Below, piece by piece: positions 16,354-24,311 of a DNA stretch of 64,000 bases (the stretch's first letter is position 1; every line of letters starts with the position of its first letter). The notes beneath the pieces were generated by a model. The model saw nothing but the letters and a program-made list of their open reading frames with translations, did not search any database and was not told the origin of the DNA. This stretch comes from Pseudarthrobacter sp. BIM B-2242. Its GTDB lineage: Bacteria; Actinomycetota; Actinomycetes; Actinomycetales; Micrococcaceae. The stretch lies in NCBI RefSeq assembly GCF_014764445.1, contig NZ_CP061721.1, forward strand, positions 2,294,001 to 2,358,000. Direction: 5' to 3'. The translations under genes were made by a program, and so were the position numbers.

Positions 16354-17706
16354 CTACTTCGCGGCGGTTTTGGCGTCACCTACGATGCCTTTCACCGCCG
16401 TGTCATAGTCCGCTGCCGCCTGCTCAGGGGATTTCGCCCCGGTGATCACAGCTTCGGTAGCTTCCTGGACCGCTGCCGAGATCCGCGGATAATCTGCCGT
16501 GGCCGGGCGGTAGTGGGTGACCGCCACGAGTTCGGACACGTCTTTCACAAAGGGGTTGGCCGCCTGGTAGCCGGAATCCGCGGCGACGTCCTTCCGGACG
16601 GCAATCTGGGAACTGGCAATGTTGAACGCCAGTGAGTTCTTCCGGTTCAGGGCTGTGGCCAGGAAGCCGAAGGCCAGGTCCGGTTCCTTGGTTCCGGCCC
16701 CGACCGCCAGTGTCCAGCCGCCGGACATGCTGACACCGCCGGGCGCCTGGCCGTTCTGCGTGGGGAACGCTGCCACCCCCATGTCCTCTGCATACCCCGG
16801 CCATTCATAGCTGCCGCCCTTCTGCCAGAAGGAGGGCGTGTACGAGCCTTCCACGGTGGCGGCCATCTTGCCCTGCGGGAGCCATTCCCCGAAGACCTTC
16901 TTCCACACATTCGCGTCGAGGGCCTCGGCCGGGGAGACGGCCAGCTGTTCGTCGTAGAGGGTTTTGAGGAAGGCCAGCGAGTCCGTGAACCCCTGGGAAC
17001 CCACTACCCACTTCTTGGCGTCAGCGTCGTACAGTTCAGATCCGGTTCCATAGAGCAGTTCGTAGAAGCTCTGCATCACCGTGCCTTCTCCGGTGGCCTT
17101 TCCGGCGTACATGTTGAAGGGCACCACGCTGGGATCGCTGGCCTTGATTTTCCGCGCGGTATCCAGGATCTCCTGCCAGCTTCGTGGCTCCCACGGGACA
17201 CTGACGCCCGCAGCGGTGAGGACTTTTTTGTTGTACCAGATGGCCCGGGTGTCCGTGCCCAGCGGGACAGCGTACGTGCCGCCGTCGTCCGCCAGCCCTG
17301 CCGCCTTGGCTCCCTCATCGAAGGTGTCCCAGTCCGTCCACCCTTCAAGGTGGCTGTCCAGTTTCAGGAGATAGCCGGCATCAACGTCGGACCGGACCTT
17401 GAAGGTGTCCTCGTAGAAGACGTCCGGAGCGGTGGACGGCGACCGGAGGGCCAGGGCAAGCTTGGTGCCGTAGTCGTCGTCGTTTGCCTGGATGGGTTCC
17501 AAGGCAACTGTGACCCCTTGGTTGGCGGCTTCAAACTCCTGTTTGGCGGCCTGGAAAAGATTGTCCAGCGCGCTGAAGGAATCGGTCTTTTGGTAAACCA
17601 CCTTCAGTGTTTTTGCCTCGTCCTGCGGGGCGGCCGGTGAACAGGCTGTCAGCATCAACGCTGTTGCAGCGATGAGGGCGGTGATTTCAAAGACCCGACG
17701 ACGCAT
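16354..17706 (-). CDS. Extracellular sugar-binding lipoprotein
   Basis: 450-residue family-1 solute-binding protein. The signal peptide ends in a lipobox (LMLTAC, cysteine at about residue 22), so the mature protein is lipid-anchored outside the membrane. The rest has the two-lobed binding-protein pattern (WYNKKVLTAAGV, GGWTLAVGAGTKEPDLAFGF). It captures a sugar or oligosaccharide for the two permeases downstream. The ATG has TGGAG upstream. The substrate cannot be named, since no glycosidase is adjacent. Confidence 0.93.
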   Translation of the reverse strand: MRRRVFEITALIAATALMLTACSPAAPQDEAKTLKVVYQKTDSFSALDNLFQAAKQEFEAANQGVTVALEPIQANDDDYGTKLALALRSPSTAPDVFYEDTFKVRSDVDAGYLLKLDSHLEGWTDWDTFDEGAKAAGLADDGGTYAVPLGTDTRAIWYNKKVLTAAGVSVPWEPRSWQEILDTARKIKASDPSVVPFNMYAGKATGEGTVMQSFYELLYGTGSELYDADAKKWVVGSQGFTDSLAFLKTLYDEQLAVSPAEALDANVWKKVFGEWLPQGKMAATVEGSYTPSFWQKGGSYEWPGYAEDMGVAAFPTQNGQAPGGVSMSGGWTLAVGAGTKEPDLAFGFLATALNRKNSLAFNIASSQIAVRKDVAADSGYQAANPFVKDVSELVAVTHYRPATADYPRISAAVQEATEAVITGAKSPEQAAADYDTAVKGIVGDAKTAAK

Positions 17707-17774
17707 GGTGCTCCATTCAAATCAATGGCTGCCGTCCCCTTTGACTGCGGGCCCCCAGCCGCGGTGATATCCAC

Positions 17775-17803
17775 ATGCTAGATGGGGCTCCCGCCACAGG
17801 CAA
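17775..17803 (-). promoter_or_regulatory. Promoter of the sugar ABC operon
   Basis: TTGCCT (17798-17803), 17-base spacer and TAGCAT (17775-17780) on the minus strand, between the ROK gene and the binding-protein gene. CCATT/AATGG half-sites at 17716-17731 lie just before the start and could be bound by the ROK regulator. Confidence 0.5.
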
Positions 17804-17814
17804 GAAGCCCCCGT

Positions 17815-19071
17815 TCAGACCTCCAGGAGAAGCCTTTGCGCCCGGGGCGCGAGGGTATGTTCCAGGACCAGGCAGGCAGCACCAATGGCGCCCACGTCCT
17901 CACCGACGCCTGTGCCGACAACCTCGATGGTATGGATCTGGCGGGCGGCGCTGCTGGCGTCCACCAGGGCCGGGATCTTCTCCAGGTAGCGGTCCGCGAT
18001 CCGGCTCCAGAAGGGGCCCCCGAACACCACCCGCTCCACATCGAGCGTGTTGGTGACCACGGAAACTGCCCGGGCAACGAGCACGGCAGACTTGTCGATG
18101 ATGGCCAGGGCCCTGGCGTCTCCGGCATCAGCGAGGTCGCACAACTGCGCGAAGCTCTGCTGCACCTCAGCTCCGCTGGTGTGCTTTCCCGGGCCGTCAA
18201 GAATGCCTGCCTCGATGGCTTCGGCCACCAGAACCTGCGGGATGGCCGATGACTTCACGCAGCCCCGCAGGCCGCAGTCACAGGCCGGGCCGTCAGGGTC
18301 CACGATGATATGGCCGATCTCGCCGGCGTTCCCCGACGTTCCGCGCACAACTTCGTCGTTGAGCACAATGCCGCAGCCGATGCCGGTGCCCATGTACATA
18401 AACACAAAGCTGCCCGCGCCGCTGGGGCCGCCGGCCCACGTTTCGGCGACGGCGGCGCTGGTGACGTCCTTGTCCACGAGGACGGAGTAGCCGGTGGCCT
18501 TGCCCAGGGCGTCCCGGAGTTCCACGCGGTCCCAGCCGGGCAGCAGCGGCGGGTCCACCACGGTGCCGTGATCGAGGTCGATCGGCCCGGGAGCCGCGAG
18601 GCCCAGTCCGGCGATCCTGCTGGTGTCCACGCCGGACCCGGCGACCAGCTGCTCAATCTCGGTGGCCATGGTTGCGATCACGGCGGCAGGATCGTTCCCG
18701 CCGGGTGTTTTGATCCGGGAGTGCTGGACCACGGAGCCCACCAGGTCCAGGACCACGAAGGTTGTCACGGCAGGGTCCAGGTGCACCCCGACCGCATACA
18801 TGCCCGCCGGGTTGAGCCGGAGCATGGTGCGCGGCTTGCCGGGACCGCTGCCTTCCTTGCCGGCTTCGACAATCAGGTGCTGGTCCAGCAAACGGCGCGA
18901 GATATTGGAAATGGTCTGCGGCGAAAGCCCGACGATCTGGGCGAGCTCAACACGGCTGAGGCCACCGGCTGACCGGCGAATGGCATCGAGAATCACTGTG
19001 AGGTTAAAGTCCCCCATGCGCGGCAGGTTGGTACCGCGCCGTGGCGCCGAGGGCTGGCGAGTTTCTGGCAC
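17815..19071 (-). CDS. ROK family transcriptional regulator
   Basis: 418-residue repressor of the ROK (NagC/XylR-like) class. An N-terminal winged helix (LSRVELAQIVGLSPQTISNI, SRRLLDQHLI) precedes a sugar-kinase-like domain with the structural-zinc motif CDCGLRGC and the DKDVTSAAVAE loop. The chosen GTG at 19071 is near a GGGGAG; a shorter start at 19017 (MGDFNL) is possible and a longer frame upstream is not. It lies directly upstream of, and in the same direction as, the sugar importer, which it probably represses until the sugar binds. Confidence 0.9.
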   Translation of the reverse strand: MPETRQPSAPRRGTNLPRMGDFNLTVILDAIRRSAGGLSRVELAQIVGLSPQTISNISRRLLDQHLIVEAGKEGSGPGKPRTMLRLNPAGMYAVGVHLDPAVTTFVVLDLVGSVVQHSRIKTPGGNDPAAVIATMATEIEQLVAGSGVDTSRIAGLGLAAPGPIDLDHGTVVDPPLLPGWDRVELRDALGKATGYSVLVDKDVTSAAVAETWAGGPSGAGSFVFMYMGTGIGCGIVLNDEVVRGTSGNAGEIGHIIVDPDGPACDCGLRGCVKSSAIPQVLVAEAIEAGILDGPGKHTSGAEVQQSFAQLCDLADAGDARALAIIDKSAVLVARAVSVVTNTLDVERVVFGGPFWSRIADRYLEKIPALVDASSAARQIHTIEVVGTGVGEDVGAIGAACLVLEHTLAPRAQRLLLEV

Positions 19072-19175
19072 GGTCTCCCCTATGGTTAGCGGCCTCGTAG
19101 TGATGATGTCTGAATGGTACGTTACCGCCTGACGCACGCCCAGAGCCGGAGGCAGGCCACGAAGCGGGCCCGTGG

Positions 19176-20318
19176 CTAGGGGCGCCTGGCGCTGACTGCC
19201 ACGGTGAATTTCGGGTTGCTGCCCTTGACGGTGGTGGGGCCCACCAGCCGCTCCAGCGCCGGGAGGTACTGAAGGTGGCGGTTGAAGACCGTCCACAGTT
19301 CGCCGCCGGGCGCCAGTACCCTGGCAGCTGCCTCGAAGAGCTTGATCCCGGCGCCGGCATGCACGCTTGCCCCCAGGTGGAACGGCGGGTTCAGCAGGAC
19401 CAGGTCGGCACTGGCATCGGGCAGGGTGCTCATGGCGTCATCCTGGAGCGTGGTGATCCTCTCCGCCAGGCCGTTGGCACGTGCGGTGCCCAGCGCCGAG
19501 GCGACGGCGGCGGCTGACCGGTCCGTGGCCGTGACGCGTGCTCCGGGGTTCTGGCGGGCATACATGGCAGCCAGGATCCCGGAACCGCAGCCCAGGTCGA
19601 TGGCATGCCGTGCGGCGGGCATCTCCGGGAGGAACGTCAGCAGGAACCTGGTGCCGATGTCCAGCTTCGCGCCGGCGAACACGGCGCCGTGCGCTTCAAC
19701 ATCCAGGTCCAGTTCGGCGATGTGTTCAAGAGTGGAATGCCCGACGGCGGGGTGCCCGGGGTTGCCCTCCCGGACCGCTCCGGCGGCGACGAGGAGCCTG
19801 GACTTCTGCCGCGCCAACTGCGGCCGGACATCCTGGAAGTGGCGCTCCAGCACCGCATTCATCCCCAGCGACATGTGCTTGATGCGTCCGCCTGCAAGGA
19901 GCACAACATCCGGGGCGGCGTGCCGGGCCACGGCAGCGGCGATTTCTTCGAGCTCCGCCAGGGTCCGGGGAAGCTGCAGCAGCACGGTCTGTGCACCGGC
20001 GAGCAGCTCCGCCCCCAGCGGCAACTGCTCAAAGCCTGCCAGCCCCAGGGCACCGGCATTGTTCTGCAGGGCCCGTTCTCCCGTGATGAGGTCCTCATGC
20101 ACACGGACCCGCCGGACTCCGAGCGTGCCCAGCGCGCCGAGGGTCAGGGCGCCGTAACGGTCGCCGATCACCGCCAGGCTGCTGTCCGGACCCACGCGGC
20201 CGGCTGCGGCTTCAAGCAGGAGCCTGTCCGTTGCGTCCCAGGCCTGAAGGTTGGGCGCTTCGACGTCCGGGTACCGCCTGAGCATGCCGAAGATGTCCTC
20301 AAGGCTTTTCTCTGCCAC
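19176..20318 (-). CDS. Class I SAM methyltransferase, RsmC/RlmG-like
   Basis: 380 residues arranged like RlmG/RsmC, the guanine-N2 rRNA methyltransferases: a degenerate N-terminal methyltransferase-like half (to about residue 190) and an active C-terminal half with the SAM motif AIDLGCGSGILAAMYA and the catalytic NPPF (LVLLNPPFHLG). The NPPF/Y motif indicates methylation of an exocyclic amino group. The start is a GTG with AGGA 5 bases ahead; a long upstream frame is spurious. Which rRNA base is modified cannot be told. Confidence 0.85.
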   Translation of the reverse strand: MAEKSLEDIFGMLRRYPDVEAPNLQAWDATDRLLLEAAAGRVGPDSSLAVIGDRYGALTLGALGTLGVRRVRVHEDLITGERALQNNAGALGLAGFEQLPLGAELLAGAQTVLLQLPRTLAELEEIAAAVARHAAPDVVLLAGGRIKHMSLGMNAVLERHFQDVRPQLARQKSRLLVAAGAVREGNPGHPAVGHSTLEHIAELDLDVEAHGAVFAGAKLDIGTRFLLTFLPEMPAARHAIDLGCGSGILAAMYARQNPGARVTATDRSAAAVASALGTARANGLAERITTLQDDAMSTLPDASADLVLLNPPFHLGASVHAGAGIKLFEAAARVLAPGGELWTVFNRHLQYLPALERLVGPTTVKGSNPKFTVAVSARRP

Positions 20319-20380
20319 GTGGTTCCTGCCGTCGTTGTTCTGGTTGATGTGTGTTTGTGGTGCGCTGCTTGGGGGGGCGT

Positions 20381-21439
20381 TCAGGGCTGCAGCGCGGGGA
20401 GCTTGAGGATGGCGGCCACGGCCGCCCGGCCCGCCCGGTTGGCGCCGATGGTGGACGACGACGGGCCGTAGCCCACCAGGTGCACGCGCGGTTCGGCTGC
20501 CACCTGGGTGCCGTCCATGGCGATTCCGCCGCCGGGACCGCGGAGGTGCAACGGCGCGAGGTGTTCCAGCTCGGCCCGGAACCCCGTGGCCCACAGGATG
20601 ATGTCCGCCCGGAGCAGGCTGCCATCGGTGAGCCGGACGCCGTCGGGCTCGATGGCTGTGAACATGGGCCGACGCTCAAGCGCCCCGCGCTTTTCTGCCG
20701 CGCGCAGGGCGGGAGTCCGGATGAGCCCGGTCACCGCCACAACACTCTGCGGCGGCAGTCCCTGCCGCACGCGTTCTTCCACGAGGGCAACGGCGTTGTG
20801 CCCGGCCTGGGCGTCGAACGTCGCGTCCCGCCAGTCCGGTTCGCGCCGTGTGAACCAGCTCGTGGTTGTGACCTGCGAGATCTCGTCCAGCAGCCCGACA
20901 GCGGAAATACCGCCGCCGACAACGATGACGTGCAGCCCGCGGAACTCCTCAGCTGAGACGTAGTCGGCCACGTGCAGCTGACGGCCCAGGAAAGTGGAGC
21001 GGCCCGGGTAGATGGGCCAGAACGGCCGTGTCCAGGTGCCGGTGGCGTTGATGACGGCCTTCGCGGACCACCCGCCGCGGCCGGAACTGACGCGCAGGTT
21101 TCCGGCCGGATCCGTATCTTCCCTGGCAACGGAGCTGACTTTGACCGGTCGGAAGACCTCGATCCCGACTTCGCGCTCGTAGCCGCCGAAGTACCTGCTC
21201 AGGAATTCGGAGCTGGGTTCGGCGGGGTCCACGTCGGGCTTCGCGATTCCGGGAAGGTCGCTGATGCCGTTGACCGTTGCCATCACCAGGCTTTTCCAGC
21301 GATGCCGCCACGCACCGCCCGGGCCCTGCTCTGCGTCGAGGACCGTGTACTCAAGTCCCCGGCGCTGCAGATGGTAGGCGGCCGACAGGCCCGCCTGCCC
21401 CGCGCCGATGACCACAACATCGGTGCTTGCGTCTTCCAT
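20381..21439 (-). CDS. Flavin-containing monooxygenase-like NAD(P)/FAD oxidoreductase
   Basis: 352-residue two-dinucleotide-domain flavoprotein. FAD binds at VVVIGAGQAGLSAAYHL (residues 8-24) and NAD(P)H at VIVVGGGISAVGLLDE (about residues 165-180), with ATGTW and DIILWATGFR typical of the FMO/Baeyer-Villiger-like group. The substrate is unknown. It lies 62 bp upstream of the methyltransferase gene and 19 bp downstream of phnA on the same strand. Confidence 0.88.
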   Translation of the reverse strand: MEDASTDVVVIGAGQAGLSAAYHLQRRGLEYTVLDAEQGPGGAWRHRWKSLVMATVNGISDLPGIAKPDVDPAEPSSEFLSRYFGGYEREVGIEVFRPVKVSSVAREDTDPAGNLRVSSGRGGWSAKAVINATGTWTRPFWPIYPGRSTFLGRQLHVADYVSAEEFRGLHVIVVGGGISAVGLLDEISQVTTTSWFTRREPDWRDATFDAQAGHNAVALVEERVRQGLPPQSVVAVTGLIRTPALRAAEKRGALERRPMFTAIEPDGVRLTDGSLLRADIILWATGFRAELEHLAPLHLRGPGGGIAMDGTQVAAEPRVHLVGYGPSSSTIGANRAGRAAVAAILKLPALQP

Positions 21440-21458
21440 GGTTTGCCTGCCGGTTCCG

Positions 21459-21812
21459 CTAGACCTTCTTCACCACGGAGGATTTGAGCTGCATGGGCCC
21501 CACGCCGTCCACTTTGCAGTCAATGTCATGATCGCCCACGCCGTCCATCAGCCTGATGCCACGCACCTTGGTCCCCACCTTGATGACGCTGGAGCTGCCC
21601 TTGATTTTCAGGTCCTTGATCACCGTGACAGTGTCGCCGTCAGCGAGCACGTTGCCCACGGCATCCTTGATCACCCGCGGTCCGGCCTCTTCGGCTTCCG
21701 CGGCTGATTCGGCTGACCACTCGTGGCCGCACTCGGGGCACACCAGGAGTGCACCCATCTCATACGCGTAGGTACTGGCACATTCGGGGCACGGCGGCAG
21801 GGACTCATTCAC
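21459..21812 (-). CDS. PhnA/YjdM family zinc-ribbon protein
   Basis: 117-residue member of the YjdM (formerly PhnA) family. An N-terminal zinc ribbon with two CPEC motifs ([19 protein letters not shown]) is followed by the SH3-like KOW-type domain ([34 protein letters not shown]). Despite the old alkylphosphonate label its function is unsettled. The GTG at 21812 gives the usual family N-terminus; a GTG nine codons further upstream is less likely. The open frame continuing to 23372 is antisense to the next gene and not real. Confidence 0.9.
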   Translation of the reverse strand: MNESLPPCPECASTYAYEMGALLVCPECGHEWSAESAAEAEEAGPRVIKDAVGNVLADGDTVTVIKDLKIKGSSSVIKVGTKVRGIRLMDGVGDHDIDCKVDGVGPMQLKSSVVKKV

Positions 21813-21896
21813 TCCCCCATGATAATCGGGGCGGTGCACTGACAGGTGCGCTCCGCCGTCGTACTGTTGGGCCATACCGGTAGAAAGGCGCAGACC

Positions 21897-23204
21897 ATGG
21901 CAAGAGACAACGGAGCAGCATCGCTGCTGGCCAAAGCGTTGGGAATCGTCCTGGGGACGTCCGGGATCCCGCTCCGGCTCCGCGCGTGGGACGGTTCCGA
22001 GGCAGGTCCGCCCAACGCACCCATCCTTGAGTTCAGGTCGCGCCGGGCGCTGCGCCGGATCCTTTGGTCGCCCGGGCAGCTGGGGCTGAGCCGGGCGTAC
22101 GTGGCCGGGGACATCGATGCGCCGGGTGACATCTTTGAGGCCTTCACGGCGCTGAGCTCGGCAGGCAAGTTTTCCGAACCCGGCCCATTCCGGCCCCTGA
22201 CCCCGCGCGAACTGGGCACGTTGGTCAGTGCGGCCGTCCGGCTGGGAGCCTTGGGCCCTAACCCTGCGCCGCCGCCGGAAGAGGCAAGAGTCGCCCGAAA
22301 GGGCCGGCTTCATACGCGGCGGCGGGACGCTGCGGCGATCTCGCACCATTACGACGTCGGCAACGACTTTTATGCCCTCGTGCTGGGCGGGTCGATGGTC
22401 TACTCGTGCGCCGTATGGGACGAAGGTTCGTCCGTTGACAACATCGGGCTTGCGGCCGGACTGGACGGAGCCCAGAGGGCCAAGCTGGACCTGGTCTGCC
22501 GGAAGCTTGGCCTCAAACCCGGGATGAGGGTCCTGGACGTGGGCTGCGGCTGGGGCAGCTTTGCCCTGCATGCCGCACAGCAGTACGGCGTCACAGTGGT
22601 GGGCGTAACCCTGTCCGCGGAGCAGGCAGTGCATGCCCGAAAGCGGGCGGCGGATGCCGGGCTGACGGAGAACATCGATATCCGCGTCCAGGATTACCGG
22701 GACATCGCCGACGGACCCTTCGATGCGATCAGCTCCATCGGCATGTCCGAACACGTCGGCCGGGAACAGACGCCCCGCTACGTGGAGACGCTGCATGGGC
22801 TGCTCCGTCCGGGTGGCCGGCTGCTCAACCACGCCATCTCCTGGAACGCAGGACGCACCAAGCCTGACCCGGACTCGTTTATTCCGCGCTACGTGTTCCC
22901 GGACGGCGAGATGCTCAGCCTCGGCGAGATGGTCACCGCACTGGAATCCGGCGGATTCGAGGTGCTGGACGTCGAGGCGCTGCGCCGGCACTACGCCCTG
23001 ACCCTTCGCGCGTGGGTGCGCCGGCTGGAGACGAACTGGGACGAAGCCGTCAGGCTGACCAGCCTGGGGCGGGCGAGGGTCTGGCGGCTGTACATGGCAT
23101 CGAGCGCCCTGGGCTTTGAAACCGGCCTTACGGGCGTGAACCAGATCCTGGTGCAGCGTGCCGGCGGGGGCCAGCCGCCGCTGCGCCGAACGGACTGGAT
23201 CTAG
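21897..23204 (+). CDS. Cyclopropane-fatty-acyl-phospholipid synthase family methyltransferase
   Basis: 435-residue SAM methyltransferase of the CFA family, a second copy in the window and more complete than the one at the left edge. Visible motifs are [24 protein letters not shown], the SAM loop [16 protein letters not shown] and [10 protein letters not shown] with the family's glutamate. The ATG at 21897 follows AAAGG; a 17-residue upstream extension was rejected. It diverges from phnA/yjdM across 84 bp. It should modify unsaturated phospholipid acyl chains. Confidence 0.93.
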   Translation: MARDNGAASLLAKALGIVLGTSGIPLRLRAWDGSEAGPPNAPILEFRSRRALRRILWSPGQLGLSRAYVAGDIDAPGDIFEAFTALSSAGKFSEPGPFRPLTPRELGTLVSAAVRLGALGPNPAPPPEEARVARKGRLHTRRRDAAAISHHYDVGNDFYALVLGGSMVYSCAVWDEGSSVDNIGLAAGLDGAQRAKLDLVCRKLGLKPGMRVLDVGCGWGSFALHAAQQYGVTVVGVTLSAEQAVHARKRAADAGLTENIDIRVQDYRDIADGPFDAISSIGMSEHVGREQTPRYVETLHGLLRPGGRLLNHAISWNAGRTKPDPDSFIPRYVFPDGEMLSLGEMVTALESGGFEVLDVEALRRHYALTLRAWVRRLETNWDEAVRLTSLGRARVWRLYMASSALGFETGLTGVNQILVQRAGGGQPPLRRTDWI

Positions 23205-23274
23205 GACGCTGGTGACGGGCAGCCGGATTTGCGGCTGCAGCCACGGTAGCCGGCTAGCCAAAAGAGCCGGCAAA

Positions 23275-23308
23275 CCAAAAGAGCCACCCCGCGGGGTGGC
23301 TCTTTTGG
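23275..23308 (-). terminator. Rho-independent terminator of the first tRNA-Ala
   Basis: Perfect arms of 17 bases (CCAAAAGAGCCACCCCG and complement) followed on the minus strand by TTTTGGTTTGCC. It lies 20 bases past the tRNA and can also end the convergent plus-strand CFA gene. Confidence 0.85.
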
Positions 23309-23327
23309 GTGGACACTGTGTCCGGTT

Positions 23328-23403
23328 TGGTGGAGCTGAGGGGACTCGAACCCCTGACCCCCTGCATGCCATGCAGGTGCGCTACCAGCTGCGCCACAGC
23401 CCC
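23328..23403 (-). tRNA. tRNA-Ala (anticodon GGC)
   Basis: Complete cloverleaf on the minus strand: acceptor GGGGCTG, D-stem GCGC, anticodon stem CCTGC/GCAGG around loop ATGGCAT, and GGTTCGAGTCC T-loop. The 3' CCA is encoded (23328-23330). The 73-base body is identical to the second copy 285 bp away. Confidence 0.97.
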
Positions 23404-23450
23404 AAACCGTTGTTCCGTTGGCCACTCGGGCCGCTCGAAGCAACCTGATC

Positions 23451-23480
23451 AGCTTAATAGAAATCCGCGCCCGGCGCCAA
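23451..23480 (-). promoter_or_regulatory. Promoter of the first tRNA-Ala
   Basis: TTGGCG (23475-23480), 18-base spacer, TAAGCT (23451-23456). The following start-site region GTTGCTTCG is shared with the promoter of the second copy. The rest of the 23404-23650 gap shows nothing else. Confidence 0.5.
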
Positions 23481-23650
23481 TCGGGAGCCCGGTCCCGGTA
23501 ATTCCGGGCTGGTTCGCACACCAGGACCTTCAGTTCACGGTGCGGCGAACTCCCCCGCCCAGGTCTTATCCCCCGCGGACGCCAACCGAAAAGACCTTGT
23601 GCGGGGGAAATGATTCACCGCTCAGGCGGGAATCCCGGGGCAAACAAAAA

Positions 23651-23682
23651 AGTCCGCCGGAATCTTTCGATTCCGACGGACT
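23651..23682 (-). terminator. Rho-independent terminator of the second tRNA-Ala
   Basis: Fourteen-base arms with one mismatch around a TTTC loop, followed on the minus strand by TTTTTTGTTTG. Confidence 0.85.
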
Positions 23683-23688
23683 ATCCGG

Positions 23689-23761
23689 TGGAGCTGAGGG
23701 GACTCGAACCCCTGACCCCCTGCATGCCATGCAGGTGCGCTACCAGCTGCGCCACAGCCCC
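23689..23761 (-). tRNA. tRNA-Ala (anticodon GGC), second copy
   Basis: Same 73 bases as the first copy, with anticodon GGC in the ATGGCAT loop. Here the encoded 3' triplet is CCG rather than CCA, so CCA must be added enzymatically. Confidence 0.97.
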
Positions 23762-23801
23762 GGACCTTCGCCGCTCCGGTGATCTCCGAAGCAACTCAAA
23801 T

Positions 23802-23831
23802 ATCTTAGATCACCGTTTCCGAAAATTCCAA
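23802..23831 (-). promoter_or_regulatory. Promoter of the second tRNA-Ala
   Basis: TTGGAA (23826-23831), 18-base spacer, TAAGAT (23802-23807), predicted start about 34 bases before the mature tRNA. It sits in the short gap after rsfS. Confidence 0.55.
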
Positions 23832-23862
23832 ATCGGGCATATTCGGGACCCGTGAGGGCCTC

Positions 23863-24264
23863 TTATTCGCTTTCAGCAGCGGCCGAAGCCTTGGCTGAAG
23901 CGTCGTCGGCAAGCTGCAGGTCAACGACGGGGCAGTCCTTCCAGAGGCGCTCCAGGGCGTAGAAGACGCGGTCCTCTTCATGCTGGACGTGGATGACGAT
24001 GTCCGAGTAGTCAAGCAGCACCCAGCGTCCGCCGGAACGGCCCTCGCGGCGGACCGGACGGAGGTCCTGCTTGGAGAGTTCTTCCTCGATGCCGTCCACA
24101 ATCGCGTTGACCTGGCGTTCGCTGGGCGCTGAGGCGATGAGGAAGACGTCCGCCAGGGCAAGGCGTTCGCTCACGTCGAGCGCCACGATATCGTGGGCGA
24201 TCTTGTCCGCAGCGGCCTTGGCGGCGTGGCGGGCTATGGCGATGGATGAATCTGATGCAGTCAC
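23863..24264 (-). CDS. rsfS: Ribosome silencing factor RsfS
   Basis: 133-residue RsfS/Iojap protein that binds L14 and blocks subunit joining in starved cells. The family core VALDVSERLALADVFLIASA, ERQVNAIVDGIEE and WVLLDYSDIVIHVQHEEDR is intact. The start is a GTG with AAGGAGT 3-6 bases upstream. It closes the nadD-rsfS block, the conserved bacterial order. The alanine/glutamate-rich tail is typical of actinobacteria. Confidence 0.95.
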   Translation of the reverse strand: MTASDSSIAIARHAAKAAADKIAHDIVALDVSERLALADVFLIASAPSERQVNAIVDGIEEELSKQDLRPVRREGRSGGRWVLLDYSDIVIHVQHEEDRVFYALERLWKDCPVVDLQLADDASAKASAAAESE

Positions 24265-24311
24265 GGGACTCCTTGTAGTTTTCTAAAGCTTCGTAAAGGG
24301 TGCGCAGCCGG

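Noticed and set aside
21459..23372. 637-codon minus-strand ORF containing PhnA/YjdM at its end
   Set aside because: Only the last 117 codons are real; the rest is antisense to the CFA-type gene.
23328..23761. Repeated units resembling a two-repeat CRISPR
   Set aside because: The repeats are tRNA-Ala genes with their own promoters and terminators.
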